Assembly (NCBI GenBank): GCA_963854835.1
Contig: OY978526.1
Span: 70,714,418-70,778,417, forward strand
Length of the DNA stretch: 64,000 bases
Source of the DNA: Megamerina dolium
Lineage: Eukaryota > Arthropoda > Insecta > Diptera > Megamerinidae
Direction of reading: 5' to 3'
The notes under the pieces are model-generated. The model did no database searches. It saw only the letters and a list, made by a program, of their open reading frames with translations, and was not told where the DNA came from. Shown here piece after piece: positions 12,091 through 25,060 of this stretch; the stretch's first letter is position 1, and each line of letters starts with the position of its first letter. A program made the position numbers and the translations under genes.

Positions 12091-13680
12091 AAAAACCAAA
12101 AAGTGCTATCATTAAAAGGTTAATATCTTAGTCAAATTTTCGCTATCACAAAAAATCATAACTCATTGAAAGCACAATGAAATGATGTCGAGAATTATGT
12201 ATACCAATTACTGTGGCATCATATAAAAACCCCTAGTAAATTAATTTCGAAGATGGAAAACAGGATAAAAAGTTAGTTTTTGGGTCCAAGTTTAGTTTTG
12301 CGATTGAATTTGAAATTGCTGGCATATAATTTTGTATTGTTTGATAAGGCGTACGATATACACTAGGTTTAAATTTTCAGTGTGCCATTTTGCTATATTT
12401 TAATTGCATTTATGCTATTGGTCTTTTGAATGAAAATACAATTTTTACGTTAAATATTTACAGTTGAATATTTTTCATTAAATTATATAACATAAGAATT
12501 GGTATGCGTGGAAATTAAAGAAAATTAAAATTTTACGCTTTTCCCTTTTGGAAGAAAATTGTACTGCCTGTATGTACACACACACACACACGCGTTAGTG
12601 TATGTATTGCATTACAATTTTCCAAAATACATAAATCCGATTTTGAATTTCACAATATATTGTTTTGTCTTTGAAATAGTATTATTATTGAATCATATAT
12701 TCATTCATTCATAAGTTTGTGTTGGAATTAAATGAAAATTCACTTTCGCTATTATGCAAAATAATAGTAGCTACCTACATATGCTGAATGTATATAATTT
12801 GCCCAGTTACCGAGTGGAATAGTTTTTATTTATTTATTATTTTTTGTTGTTGTTGTTGTTATTTTTTAATTCTTTTTTTCTAGTTTTGTTCTCGCATTCG
12901 GTTGTTTTGTTGCAATTTAAGTACTTTAGCTGGTGTTGTGTTTGTTTTGCTAGCGTCGTGCTACTTTGTTGAATTTGCAAAAAACAAAACCAAAAGACAA
13001 AAAAAAAAAAAAATTCGCATATATTTCTTTTATTTTTGATTTTGCACAAGATCACATATTAGTATTTATTTTTTCTTCATACAATCATATGTATAGTTTA
13101 TATACATATAAATTATAAGTATACTATATGTATAAATATTTGCACAGCATGTGTATCTCTATCTAAGTATCTCACATTAGTATTTTAGTGCAAACAACAA
13201 GAGGCTGGCTTGCTTGCTTGCTCGCTTGATTGCTTGACTGTCACGTCACGTCTCTTTTGGTATAATTTTGTTGTTGTTGTTTTATTTTTTTTTTTATTTT
13301 TTTCTTTGCAAATGAATTAGAATACATAGTTGCGAGTTCAACAACTGCTAATCATATCTTATAGATAAAAAAAAAAAAGAGAAAAGAATACGAGTAATAA
13401 TGAACAACAACAAAAAAATGGTTTTGAAAAAAGTTCTTTTTTTTTTTTAAAATAATTGAGAAAAATCATATAAATGAAAAATAGTAGTAGGTATGTGTAT
13501 TATATAAACAAATTGAAAAGAGAACAAGCTTGCAAAAAAATCATACTTACAAACGTTCATAGTTGCGTTGGAAGACAATTTACCTTAGAATATGATTTCG
13601 TTCAATTTCATCTGAATATATGCATATATTGTATTTATACATATTAAGGTGCCTTATGTTTAATAAAAAATATTAGCAAA
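12091..13680. other. AT-rich non-coding DNA
   Basis: No supported gene. Simple sequence includes (CA)n near 12578-12591 and TTG/poly-T patches at 12842-12870 and 13268-13305. Confidence 0.5.
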
Positions 13681-15360
13681 TAAGGACTAAATGACTGGGA
13701 TTGTTAGAAAATATTCCAACTTTGCGGTAATATTGTTGTCAAAATTTGAAGTCAGTCTTTTAAGAAATAAAAAAATTTTATAAAATAATTATACATACAT
13801 AGTTTCATTTTTTTTTTCAATAAAAATCGATAAATTAATAGTGGGAGTACTAATATTTTTTAATGCATCATTTTGTAATGTTGGAATTCTTATTTCTTCA
13901 TCAAGATGCTACTCCACACAAAATTTGAAGTCATTATTTCCACAAATAAGCCTAGTCCCTATATAAAATTTAAAATATTTGCAACAAAATGTAGAATTAT
14001 TTTTGAATATATGACTCTAGAAACTTCGGAAATCTTATTTGTTCATTAAAATAATACTCCACACAAAATTTGTAGTTATTCCGTACGTAAATATAGTGCC
14101 CATATAAAAGTTCATTTTTTTTCAATAAAAATCAACAAATTTGTATGGAAGGTAACAGTATTGTTTAATGCATCATTATGAAACTTTGAGAATCCTATTC
14201 GTTTACCAAAATAATATTGTACACGTAATTTGAAGTCATTCTGATTATAAATAAATATAGTCTACATATATAAATTAATAAATTTTTATTATTACTTTTC
14301 ATCATTTGCATACTTTGCATCATTTTGAAACTTTGGAATTCTTATTTATTCATCAAGATGCTACTCCACACAAAATTTGAAGTCATTATTTTCATAAATA
14401 AACCTAGTCCTTATATAAAATTTGAAAATATTTTTAACAAAATATAGAAATTTTTGAATATATGATTCTAAAATTTCGGAAATCCTATTCGTTCATGAAA
14501 ATAATACTCCACACAAAATTTGTAGTTATTCCGTACGTAAATAAATATAGTGCCCATATAAAAGTGATTTTTATTGAAAAAAGTTTTTTTTTCAATAAAA
14601 ATTAACAAATTTGTATGGAAGGTAACAGTATTGTTTAATGCATTATTATGAAACTTTGAGAATTCTATTCGTTTACCAAAATAATATTATAAATAAATAT
14701 AGTCTACATATATAAATTAATAAATTTTTATTATTACTTTCCGATGCATCGATCTAAATCTCACAGGAATCTAATTTTTTTTTACTAAAACAATAATGTA
14801 TTTAAAATTTTAGTCCATTATGTTCTTAAATAATCATAGCTTCAATATATAATGTTCATTTCTGTCAACCAAAGTCGATAGATTTGAATTGGACGTGCCA
14901 TTACTTTTTAATGCAACTCTGTGAATGTTACGGTCTCAATCAAATAGTACTTCTCAAAAAATTTTAGTCCATAATGTTTCTAAGTAATCATAGCTGCAAT
15001 ATATAATTTTCATTTCTGTCAACCAAAGTCGATAAATTTGCATTTGCATTTTTAATGCAACTCTGTGAATGTTACGGTTTCAATCAAATAGTACTTCACA
15101 AAAAATTTCAAGTATTTCTGTTCTCTATACACAATTTTTTTTTTTTTTCAATAAAAAAATAATAATTTATTATCAATCCACCATTCTGAAACTTTGAGAA
15201 TCTTATTTTTTCATAAAAATAGTACTTTACACAAAATTTGAAGAGATTTTGTGTCTAATGAGACATAGTACCAATACAAAAATTTCATTTACTACAATAC
15301 TATTTTTCAACCAAAAGAAGAAATCTTATTTTTTAAATAAATTGTATTCTATCCAAAATT
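13680..15360. repeat. Degenerate tandem array, ~150-bp units with a 452-bp higher-order repeat
   Basis: The landmark ACACA(AAATTTG) recurs at 13916, 14061, 14221, 14368 and 14511 (spacings 145, 160, 147, 143). The block from 13901 is repeated from 14353 (offset 452) and GTTCATNAAAATAATACTCC at 14041 recurs at 14491 (offset 450), so three units have been copied together. A related unit gives TAGTCCA at 14811 and 14965 (154 bp). Confidence 0.7.
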
Positions 15361-16990
15361 TGAAGCAAATTTAAATTCAAATTTGCATTAAAAAATTTTC
15401 TTTTTCTCAATTTTTGTTAAAGAAAAAACATGAAACATGAACAACTTTATTTTTCCGTAGAAAATGGTTACTTCCTGTATAAAATTATCGATTTAGAAAT
15501 ACAAATTTTTTTGTAAAAAAAAAATACAATAGCATGATGAAAAACAGCTAAAGTGCTTGCAATTTATTGAGTGAGTGAGTCACTTTAATCTGCGATACAT
15601 GTGCTCTAATATTCATGTACCTATATATCTCTGCAACATTGTTGCTCGTGAGATTTTTATTGTTGCTGATTTTCTTCGAATATGAATTGGTGGAATTTGT
15701 CTTTATACTAATTCATTTCTGAAATATTTTTTGTTAAATTCAATTTATATATTTTTTTTTATGATATGGACTTTATTTAGGTGATTCACAAATAATTTCC
15801 ACACACGCAAATATGTTTCTGGCATTTTGTCACTCTTTTGTGTGTGAAATAACACACACAACAACTATGAGGATGCATTGACATGTATCATATTTTCATT
15901 CAACTTGAAATTAGAGCAAAATACTTTAGGAGACCTTGTGAATCACCTAATTATATAATTTTGCTTTAGTTTAATTTTAATGATTTTTTATATTTATTTA
16001 TATACATTGTATATATTGAGATATGTACGTATGACAGAAAAGACTGATTGCTGCGTTGCTTTAATTTTTGTTTATCAATTTGGATGATTTTCTTTACTCT
16101 AATGCTAGAACGCGTGAATTTTTTTTATTTTGTACGTGTGTATGTGTGTTTGTGTGTCTATTAAGTTCTATTCATGTTATTGAACTTTTTGACATTAGAG
16201 TGAAATCAAATTACACATTTCAAATTGTTTGAAATATTAAAAAAAAAATTTATATATACATTGTATGGTTTTAAAGGGTGCAAGATTATAATAAATAAAT
16301 TATAATTTTTATTTGATTAAAGGCATATATGCATGTAATAAAATTGAGTAAATGAAATAAATAATAAATTATACAAATAAAAAATATTTATGATTAATAG
16401 GGAAGAGACAAAGTATATTTATTATCAAAGAAATTATATTGCTTAATGCGATTTATATTTTTGATTTTTGCATGGAAGCATTTTACATATATTTAGTACA
16501 TATGAGTATATATGCAAATACTTCGAAGCATATGATTCCAAAGAGCGAATTTCCAAAAATTTTTTTTTTAAATTGCATATGGGAACTTTTTGTCATAATA
16601 TTATTTAGAGTTTTATCATTTAGTATTCATTCATATATTTCATATGAAACACATGGTTTTGTTTAAGCTTTGATACGAGTAAGTCAGTAGTCAAAGTCGT
16701 TCAATACTTTGGGTTATCATTTTATAATAACCGTTTTTAGCAAGCTTTAGAAGAGGATTTGGATTAATCAAGTCTAGCATTGATTTCGAATGAACTAAAT
16801 TGCAATAAACTAAAGAAATTACTTTCTTCATCGATTTTGTCCAAGAAACGATCATAATATTTTAATTAATTTTATATTTTTGCAAAAACAAAAAAAAAAA
16901 ACAAAAATAAAAACAGTAAGACCACTTTGTCTCAAGACCTCAGAATTCAGTAATTTTCATAAAAATTCGTCAAATTCGTAAAAAAAAAAA
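15361..16990. other. AT-rich non-coding DNA
   Basis: No supported gene. Short GT/TG-rich patches occur at 16135-16160. A 75-codon open frame at 16439-16666 looks like chance (Ile/Phe/Tyr-rich, no domain). Confidence 0.5.
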
Positions 16991-18370
16991 ATTAAAATTT
17001 TGTATAGCGACTGTGTTTATTTATGAATGGAATAACTTTAAATTTTGTACACAATTTTGACTTGGAGAAAAAATAATATGTGCTAATTTTCAGAAAAATG
17101 CGTTGAAAAATAATGGTACCTCCAATACAAATTCGTGATTTTTGGTAGAAATAAATGAAAATTTTGTATAAGGACTATGATTATTTATAAAAGAATTGAC
17201 TCCAATATAGAGTACAGAGCATGTTTTGGGCGAAATATAAGATTTTCGAATTAATACTGGTATTTCTATTACAAATTTAACGATTTAAAAAAAATCAAAT
17301 GAACATTTTGTATGGCGACTTTGTTTATTTATTAATGGAATGACTTCAAATTATCAGCAGAGTATTTTTTCGGCAAAATAATATGATTTTCTAAATTTTT
17401 CTAATGGTGCTTTAAGAAATAATGCTACCTCCCATAAAAATTCTTCGATTTGTTAAAAATTGAGTTAAACTTTTGTATGAGAACTATGCTTGTTTATTAA
17501 AAAAAATTACACAAAATTTAAATTAGTGTATGAATTTAGCGAGAAAATAAAATTTCTCAAGTTTTAGCACGTTGTGTTTAAGCATAATAGTAGTTCTCAT
17601 ACAAATTTACCGTTTTGGTAAAAACAAAACTGAATATTTTGGGACAATGCCTTTTAAAACTACAAAGTTTATTGAAATATTTTGTGAAAATTTACATTGC
17701 TGAAGTTTCAGATTGATGCATTGAAAAATCACACTGTTTTCCATATAAATTTTTTGATGTGTTAAATAGAAAAAATTAATTTTTGTATGGAAATTATGCC
17801 TATTTATAAACGGAATTACTTAAAATTTTTGGCGGAAAATTCTTTTAATAAAAAATGAATATTTCTGAAGTTTCAGAACGATACATTAAAAAAAATCTCA
17901 CACAAATTTGGCGATTTGTAAAAAAAGTTTATTATTTTCCTTATTTACGTCAAAAATGACTTCAAATTTTGCACAGAGTACTTTTTACGCGAAAAAATTA
18001 GATGTTCAAAATTTTAGAATGATGCATTCAAAAATCATGGTAGCTTCCATACAAAATTGCTAATTTATCTTGAAAAAATCACGAAATTTTAATTATTTCT
18101 GAAGGAATTGACTTAAAATTTTGTACAGATAACTTTTTTTGGACGAACATTTTAGATGTTTCACATTTTGGGACGATGCATTGAAAAACAATGGTACCTT
18201 CCATATAAATTAGTCAATATGTTAAAGAAAAAACTAAAATTGTATATGGTGATCATGTTTATTTATGAATCGAATGACTTAAATATTTGTGTAAAGTACT
18301 AATTTGATAAACTTTATAAGATTCAACAAGTTTCATTCAAAGATTCATCCGAAAATAATGGTAGATGACA
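16990..18370. repeat. Degenerate tandem array, ~155-bp mean unit
   Basis: The landmark TTTTGTAT(GG), followed by a GACT/ATGTTTATTTATNAA block, recurs at 17001, 17165, 17309, 17474, 17639 (diverged), 17784 and 18240. The mean spacing is about 155 bp if intermediate diverged units are counted. Units alternate near 144 and 165. Confidence 0.6.
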
Positions 18371-19659
18371 CAATTATTTAGATAAAATTTAAAATAATTT
18401 TCAATTATTGTTAAATTATTATATATATATTTTTTTGTATTAAATCGATTTAAAATTGATTATTTCCCAAACATAAAATATATAAATTTATTGTGATTTA
18501 ATATCTATTTAATATATTGCTGCTTTTTTTTTGTATGTGTATACAAATAAAGTCATAAATCATATTGCTATACATTTTTGTATATAAACATATGTATATG
18601 AAGTATGTACTTATATTTGTAGGTACATATTTATGTTTGTATGATTGAGAATGCAGTATTAATTAAAAATGGAAATTATATATAGATAAACATAGTTAAT
18701 AGTAGTTATTTCATTTTGGGTAGCGGCGATGAGAAATTAAGATTTATGTACAAGGAAAAAAAAAAAATAATAATAATATTATGTAAATATGACGCGGCTG
18801 AAAATGAGGTATATAATTCTACAAAAATATAAATAACATAATTATAAATAAAAATTTGTATATTTGATATTAGCTGCGAACATATGGATATGATTCTTTG
18901 GTCAGATTGTCAATGTGTATTTTCCATTCTTTAGATGAATAATTGCAGAATTTTTTCTTGCATCGTCAGTCAACTTATTCGAAAATGTTTAAGAAAAACC
19001 CAAGCAAAAATCAAAAGTAAAAGAAATAAATTTCAAATTTAAATAATTTACATGCACATGTGCAGTTGTATCTTATCGTAGGTAGGTGGGTGCCACATAC
19101 ATACATACATACATACATATATGCATAACTAAAATGTTTATAAATAAAAAGTAATTATGTAAAAGTGATTTCCTACATTGAATTTAGATCGACTTGTTTA
19201 CATGTAGGTACACACATATATACAAATATACGTATATATGTTGCAAGTGTATTTCGGTACACGAAATTTTATTTATGTTACCGTACATGTACCTATTTTT
19301 ATGTTTCACAAGATTTACACTCTTAATATAAACTTAAAAATATTATAGCTTTCGAAAGTACTACCTATGCAGTGTGTATCATCATCACATCTGTGTAGTT
19401 TGATAGTAAATATATGATATGTTCATACATAAGTACCATATATGTTTTATATTATGTATTATAGTTGTACATATATGTAGTGTTGTAGCTAGTAATAATG
19501 ATCAATTTAATCAATATACTTTTATTAGAAATATTTATTTATAATTTTATTGAAATAATGTAATTTTGATTAATCATTTTTTTTTTAAGAATTAATTAAA
19601 AAAAAAAAATAATAATAATAAACAATTTATTTCATAATATCATAGTAGCTGAATTTAAT
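18371..19659. other. AT-rich DNA with simple repeats
   Basis: No supported gene. Contains (CATA)n at 19095-19119 and many TATATA/ACATA patches. Confidence 0.5.
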
Positions 19660-19745
19660 TAAATTTCACCTTGGCCGCTATGCATTTTGTGTATCAGTGC
19701 ATTGTCTTGATGGAAGAGCAATTTTTTGCTTGACCAATTGTGGTT
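19660..19745 (-). pseudogene. Mariner-superfamily transposase fragment
   Basis: Read on the minus strand, 19740-19675 gives LFHQDNALIHKMHSGQGE, the HQDNAxxH catalytic block of IS630/Tc1/mariner transposases. Neighbouring sequence up to about 19960 may be more of the same relic but I could not align it. No terminal repeats seen. Confidence 0.55.
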
Positions 19746-20076
19746 GATTTTTCTAAAAATCATTATTGAAATGATAAAATAAATTTTAATCATTGATTGT
19801 TTTTGTCATTTTGAACGTAATCGATTAAAATTGTACCACGTTCATAAAAAAAAACCTTTGTCTATGACCCTGGTGGACGACTAATCCACCTCAGCTGTGT
19901 TTTGGTATTGGATCGTCGGAAGAAATTCGCTTATTCGACAGTTCTTTGTACGCTGCTATGTTGCTATGGATCCATGCTTCTTTCAATCTGCAATTTCTAA
20001 GACTATATAATTCCAAATAATGGTCAATTTTACTCTTTTCACTTTTATACCATCATATATACAAATATTAGATATA

Positions 20077-21271
20077 CAGGGTTAGGCGATTGAAGTGTTA
20101 CATATTCAAGTGACCAATATCTTCTTTGTGTGAAACTATTTTTTATTAATTTCAATTACAAAAATTGTGTAAATAATCAAAATTTCAATTCCATTTACAT
20201 TCCACGCTCAATGTGGCCACTTTTTGCCTTGACTATGGCCTTCAAACGGTTAAAAAATGAGTTGCATGCTTCACGAATGTGATCTACCGGTATTTTGGCC
20301 CATTTGCGAACAATGGCTTTCTTCAGCGCATCCATACTGGCATATTTTTTAGTCCTCACCCTGCTCTTCAAAATGGCCCAGATGGAATAGTCCATCGGAT
20401 CCGGTGCATCCGGTGAACTCGAAGCCATTGTGTGGACGAAATGAAGTGTGGAAGATGATTTTTTAATCATTCTTGATTCACAAGAGCTTTCTGAGATGGT
20501 GGAGAGTCTTGTTCATGGTCTACGACCAAAATGTTTGCGTGCCCACAGCTCTAAAGCAACTATCAAAACATTTTCCCCATAATAAGACGCATTGACTTTG
20601 ACACCAGGCTCGATGAAAACGATTGGAGTGCGTCCATCAGCGGTCAAAAATTATTTCAGGTAGCCAATCGTAGTCTCAAATTTTCGGTTCGGTGCGTTCA
20701 GTTAAGTAAACACGATCATTTTGAGAGTTTATGAACTGCTCAATAGGGACATTTTTCTCATCAGAGAACACAATGTTTGGAAATTCGCAACGTTCGTGTA
20801 AGCATAACAACGAGACATAAAAGTTAGACTCTTTCAAGTCTAACTTTTTGTTGCTTTGGTGTAAGATCGTCTGCCTTTTGGGAACTTGTAAGGCTTTACC
20901 TTGAGCTCATTTTGGAATATGCGTTGAATGCTTCGCTGAAATATTTTCAGTTCTTAGGCGATTTGATTACTACTACGAGGTGAATTTCATTCAAGTCGAG
21001 CCTTCACTTTCCGAACCATTTCAGGAGATGTTGCGGTTTTTTTTGTCCAATAGCTGATTCTGATTTTCCAGTCAAATATAACGCAATCACAGTATTACGT
21101 TTGAATTCCATTTCGAATAACTTTTGTTCCATAAAACTTAGACACAAATGCTTGTGGTAGTTTGTAAACAATATAAACAGCTGTTATTGGTATGAATTTC
21201 ACGTAGTTGGCAATATCGGTTTGACAGATATACCTGTGTGCAGTGGGTAACACTTTAATTGCCTAACCCTG
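20077..21271 (-). mobile_element. Mariner-superfamily DNA transposon with intact TIRs
   Basis: A 1195-bp element bounded by TA dinucleotides. The terminal inverted repeats CAGGGTTAGGCGATTGAAG (left) and CAGGGTTAGGCAATTAAAG (right, reverse-complemented) extend to about 25 bp with two mismatches. It carries one degraded minus-strand transposase gene. The length is typical of a complete mariner-type element. Confidence 0.9.
20195..21132 (-). pseudogene. Mariner-type transposase, frameshifted
   Basis: The gene would start MEQKLFEMEFKRNTVIALYL (helix-turn-helix region) and end ...AKSGHIERGM. Catalytic blocks can be seen in different frames: VFSDEK (first Asp), EQDSPPSQK (second Asp) and PDPMDYSIW (third Asp). 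The second-to-third spacing is about 37-38 codons, closer to the DD37D group than to DD34D mariners. It is interrupted after about 42 codons, by an in-frame TGA after NQE, and by a frameshift before ASSSPDAPDPMD. The usual PDLNP is PDAPDP here. Not expected to make an active enzyme. Confidence 0.8.
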
Positions 21272-21980
21272 TATATAGTGTCCTATAGTAGTATTAGTAC
21301 CTCTTCGGTTAGCATATTCAATATACTGTAAATTGTACTATTGAGCACGATCATATAATTTTTTTGCTCTGTAACGGCAAGCTGTAACAATTTTACTTAT
21401 ATTTTCGTTTTGTTTGTTTGTTTTTATTTTTATTTTTTTTTCATTTTTTGTTTCCTTCTGCGAGTGACTTTTGTGCATGAATAATTGTTTGGTTTTTGTT
21501 GTTGTTGTTTTTTCGCGCGAAAAGTGCGTGACTTTTAATTAGACTGTAATAAATACAATATACAGCATATGAACACAGTGTGAGTAGATACAAATGCTTA
21601 CAATAGCCTGTAAAATGATAATGTTGTGATGATAGACGAGATGTGTAGAGTGGTATTAGTGGGTACACAAAATCGATCAATGATCATGTTACAATAAGAT
21701 ATAAGTGAAATTTAGACATTTCTAAACTGTGACATATGAGATTTTTATTTTAAGAATTTTCCTATTTTGTGAAGTTGAAATCAATAGGACGGATTATAAT
21801 AATGGATGTGTGTAACTAAATTGTGTCGTCACAAATCCAAAGTTCAACAGAAAAGCAGGAAAATCGACAAATAATATACCTAGTTTTCTAGAAGCGACCA
21901 CTGGGGCTTCTCAACATTTCTGCTTTTGCTTCTCAACATTTTTCCGGAAAATATCGACATTCTATCTCTAATTTTAAGGG
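21272..21980. other. AT-rich non-coding DNA
   Basis: No supported gene. A 79-codon minus frame at 21441-21680 shows no recognisable domain. Confidence 0.4.
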
Positions 21981-22930
21981 GGCACACAAGTCAAAAATCC
22001 TCCTTAGAGCAGTAAAATGTATAACATATCCCTTTATTATTTATTTTCCTTCAAGATATTCACCAAACACTCTTAGCCCCCATTTGCACTTCTTATACAA
22101 AATTGAATTAATTTATTAAATTCGTTCCCACCGCTGACAGGTTGTACTTGTAGGGAAAGTATTTATAAACGAGCAACATTCATTTTTGATATCAAACATA
22201 TTTTCCAAATATACTTAAATCCTATTTGCAACATGGTTTACATGGTTTCTCTATAAAATGAATCTAAAAATCACTTTAAAATCAAGAAATAATGCCATAA
22301 CTGCCCAAAAATCGCCCCAAGAGCAGTATCATTTATACCTGACATTCATAAATTATTTTGCTCTAACATTTCCTTGAAATATACTTACCCTCTATTGGCA
22401 CCCCTTATGGGCGCTCCCATACAAAAATGATATGTTTTATTAAATTCGCCTTCACCACTCACACTATGCTCTTAGAGGAATGAAATATATGACAGTCTTG
22501 GAATAATTTTTGCATTCTCACATTTTTCTAGAACATATTTAATCCCTATTTTTATCTATTAGGAGAGCTCCCCTATAAAATGAATATAAAAATAACTAAA
22601 AATCAATAAATATCGCCATAACTGTCCAGAAATCGTCCCTAAAGCAGTAAAATGTATAATCGACTTCCACTATTTATTTTGCTCTAACATTTCCGGCAAA
22701 TGTACTTATCCCCTATCTGCATCATTTAGGTAGGTCCTCTATAAAAATTACGTTTCTCAATATAACATTAAACCCCCCACAGCTCTCCGGGTGCTTCTAG
22801 AGGTGTTAGATATATGAACGGCCCACATTTATTATTTGCTGACAAACGTTTTACGAAACATTTTTATAACCTATCTCTACTCCTACGGGAGCCCTTCCCA
22901 TATAAAAAGCAAATGAAAATACCTAATTTC
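21980..22930 (+). repeat. Degenerate tandem array (AGAGCAGTAAAATGTAT family)
   Basis: The landmark GCAGTA falls at 22009, 22323 and 22644 (spacings 314 and 321, i.e. about two 157-160-bp units). Units share CCCTATNTNCACC and CCTATAAAANGAAT blocks. The family is shared with the array at 51.8-52.75 kb. Confidence 0.65.
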
Positions 22931-23635
22931 TATTTAATACAATTTTAAATGAGCGTAGTTGAGTAATGCAATTTTTATTAATCGAAAAATAATTTAAATT
23001 AATTAATTTATTAATTATTTTTTATTTTTCGTGAAATGGAAATTTGGAAAATATTGATTTATCCTTCTCATTTCAATCTTCTGAGTCACTGTAATAGTAA
23101 ATTTAATTTTGTTGGTTTAAAGCTTTCATAGATGTGAGGCTGTGTGTGTGTGTGTGTGTATACGATATGTACGTGTATATGTGAGACACATTTTCGTTCA
23201 TATCATTGATATTTATTTTTGCAGTTTTTTCTGTACTTTTCTTCGCTTACAATACAATTGATAAAGGAACAACTATTTATTTAGTTTGATAAAAATCGCC
23301 AAGTGACAAATTTGCCATTTTTTTCATTTCGCTTTAGTTGGCGCAGCTGTTGTTGTTGTTGTTTTTGTTGTTTGCTTTCGCTGTTCACCGTTGTTGTTGT
23401 TGTTGTTGTTGTTGATCGTTGTTAATGATGTTGTCTGGCGACATAACAATTTAACCCAGAAGTGGAACGATCTGCCGGTACCGGTGATTGTGCCGGTCGA
23501 TGTAGTGTTGTTGTGTTGTTGTGTAGTGTTGTTGTGTACATCACACAGCACATATGCACTTGTGTACCTACACTTTTATGTATATATATATATATATATA
23601 CATATTACACCTTACATCGTAATTCTCATTATATC

Positions 23636-23673
<38 letters not shown>

Positions 23674-24180
23674 GTCACACAGACGAATGTACTCTCGGAA
23701 AAGTACATGTAAGCGAATAGTTGTTTGTTTATTTATTTATATATTTGCTGTCGCTGCTGCCGTTGTAATGTACTAATTGTGTGTGATATTTGTTGTTGTT
23801 GCGACATTTCAACTCATCTAGATATTATTGTTGTAGTAGTTGATGTTCATTCTCTTTACGAAGGTATATTATAGGGGAAGTTGGATAAAAGCAACTTTCG
23901 TTTATCCTTTCGCTGGGAATGCTTGGAGGTTGACTTTAATGAGAAAAAATACAACCAGTGAGTCTGAGTAATCAAAAGTAAACTCTGCAAAGTCAAGGCT
24001 GTCCAGTCTGTTGTTATCAGAGCACGAACTCTCAAAGACTACCTGGATCTGGTGCTACTTTGAAGACATTCGTTGCTGCCATAATTTGACCTGATCTCAG
24101 AAATAAAGCGTCAGTTACTCGAAACGTAAACTTAGAAACCAAAACGATACAAGTTTTCGTTATGTTCTATGTTTTCGATA
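22931..24180. other. Non-coding DNA with many microsatellites
   Basis: No supported gene. Holds (TTG)n at 23347-23414, (TA)n at 23578-23600 and (CA)n at 23640-23666. The overlapping open frames here are produced by these repeats. Confidence 0.6.
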
Positions 24181-24184
24181 AATG

Positions 24185-25060
24185 GTTATACTACTTTCCG
24201 GTATGGCAAGCCGAGTCAGTTGACATGTCATACTGGAATCTTCTCTAAAGAGTTGGGACTGGCATGCACGATGAATCTGGGAAGATACGTATCGGTCTAT
24301 CAAGCAGAAATGCTTGGTTGATGCATGCGCTAGACAATCCACTGGATGGAAAGGTGCAAGGTAAGAAAATCTTACTAGCACTCGATAACCAGGCGGTGGT
24401 CAGGCGACTGCAACAACCTACGGTATCTTCTAATGTGTTCAGAAACTTAATGTGTGCGATTACTCTTATGTGGGTAAAGAGACACATTGGTATAGAAGAA
24501 AATGAAGCTGCAGACGCCTTGGCTAGACAAGGATCTGAAACTGAGTTTTATGGACCGGAACCAGTAGTTGCTCTTAGCAACGGGACGGAGAATGCAAAGC
24601 TCGAAGAGTGAATAAAGAAACTCCATCTCATGAGATGGGAGAACTTATGTATGCACTTGTAGACAGGCAAAGGCTTCGTTGAGGCTATCAAGTGGTACTG
24701 AATCGTGGAGGGCTCCCGGTCTAGGGCGGTTAACTCTATGCTGGTTGACTGCATTAATAACTGGGCATGGCAATTTTAGGGACCACCTCAGCAAGATGGG
24801 TCTTGTTGAAGAGGAGGATGCTGACATTTGCATATTATGCACTGGAGAGGTAGAGACATCGGCGCACATAGTGTGTCAGTGTCCTGCATTGGCAAGCAAA
24901 AGGATGCCCTCACTGGGTTGCCAATTTATTGATGGACTCGAAATGTGGAACCTATCCCACAAAGATATGCTTGAAATAACTCGTGATGTTATTATGAGGA
25001 AGGAAGTAGAAGAATTCTGCAATCAAACAAATAATTAACATATGATTTGAGGGACGAAAA
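24185..25060 (+). pseudogene. Non-LTR retrotransposon fragment: RNase H and C-terminal zinc-finger region
   Basis: The 3' part of a LINE ORF2. A frameshifted N-terminal piece reads VYQAEMLG, typical of RNase H in I/LOA-type elements. It continues as LLALDNQAVVRRL (catalytic-Asp strand) and WVKRHIGIEENEAADALARQGS (24471-24537, the usual GHxGIxGNExAD block with R for G in GH). A stop at 24609 separates it from LITGHGNFRDHLSKMGL...CILCTGEVETSAHIVCQCPAL (24745-24891), a CxxC...H...C motif. The frame ends at 25038. The reverse transcriptase is absent, so the copy is 5'-truncated and dead. Confidence 0.85.

Noticed and set aside
24264..25038. Host gene encoding a zinc-finger or RNase H protein
   Set aside because: Motif order, an internal stop and a frameshift match the C-terminal part of a LINE ORF2.
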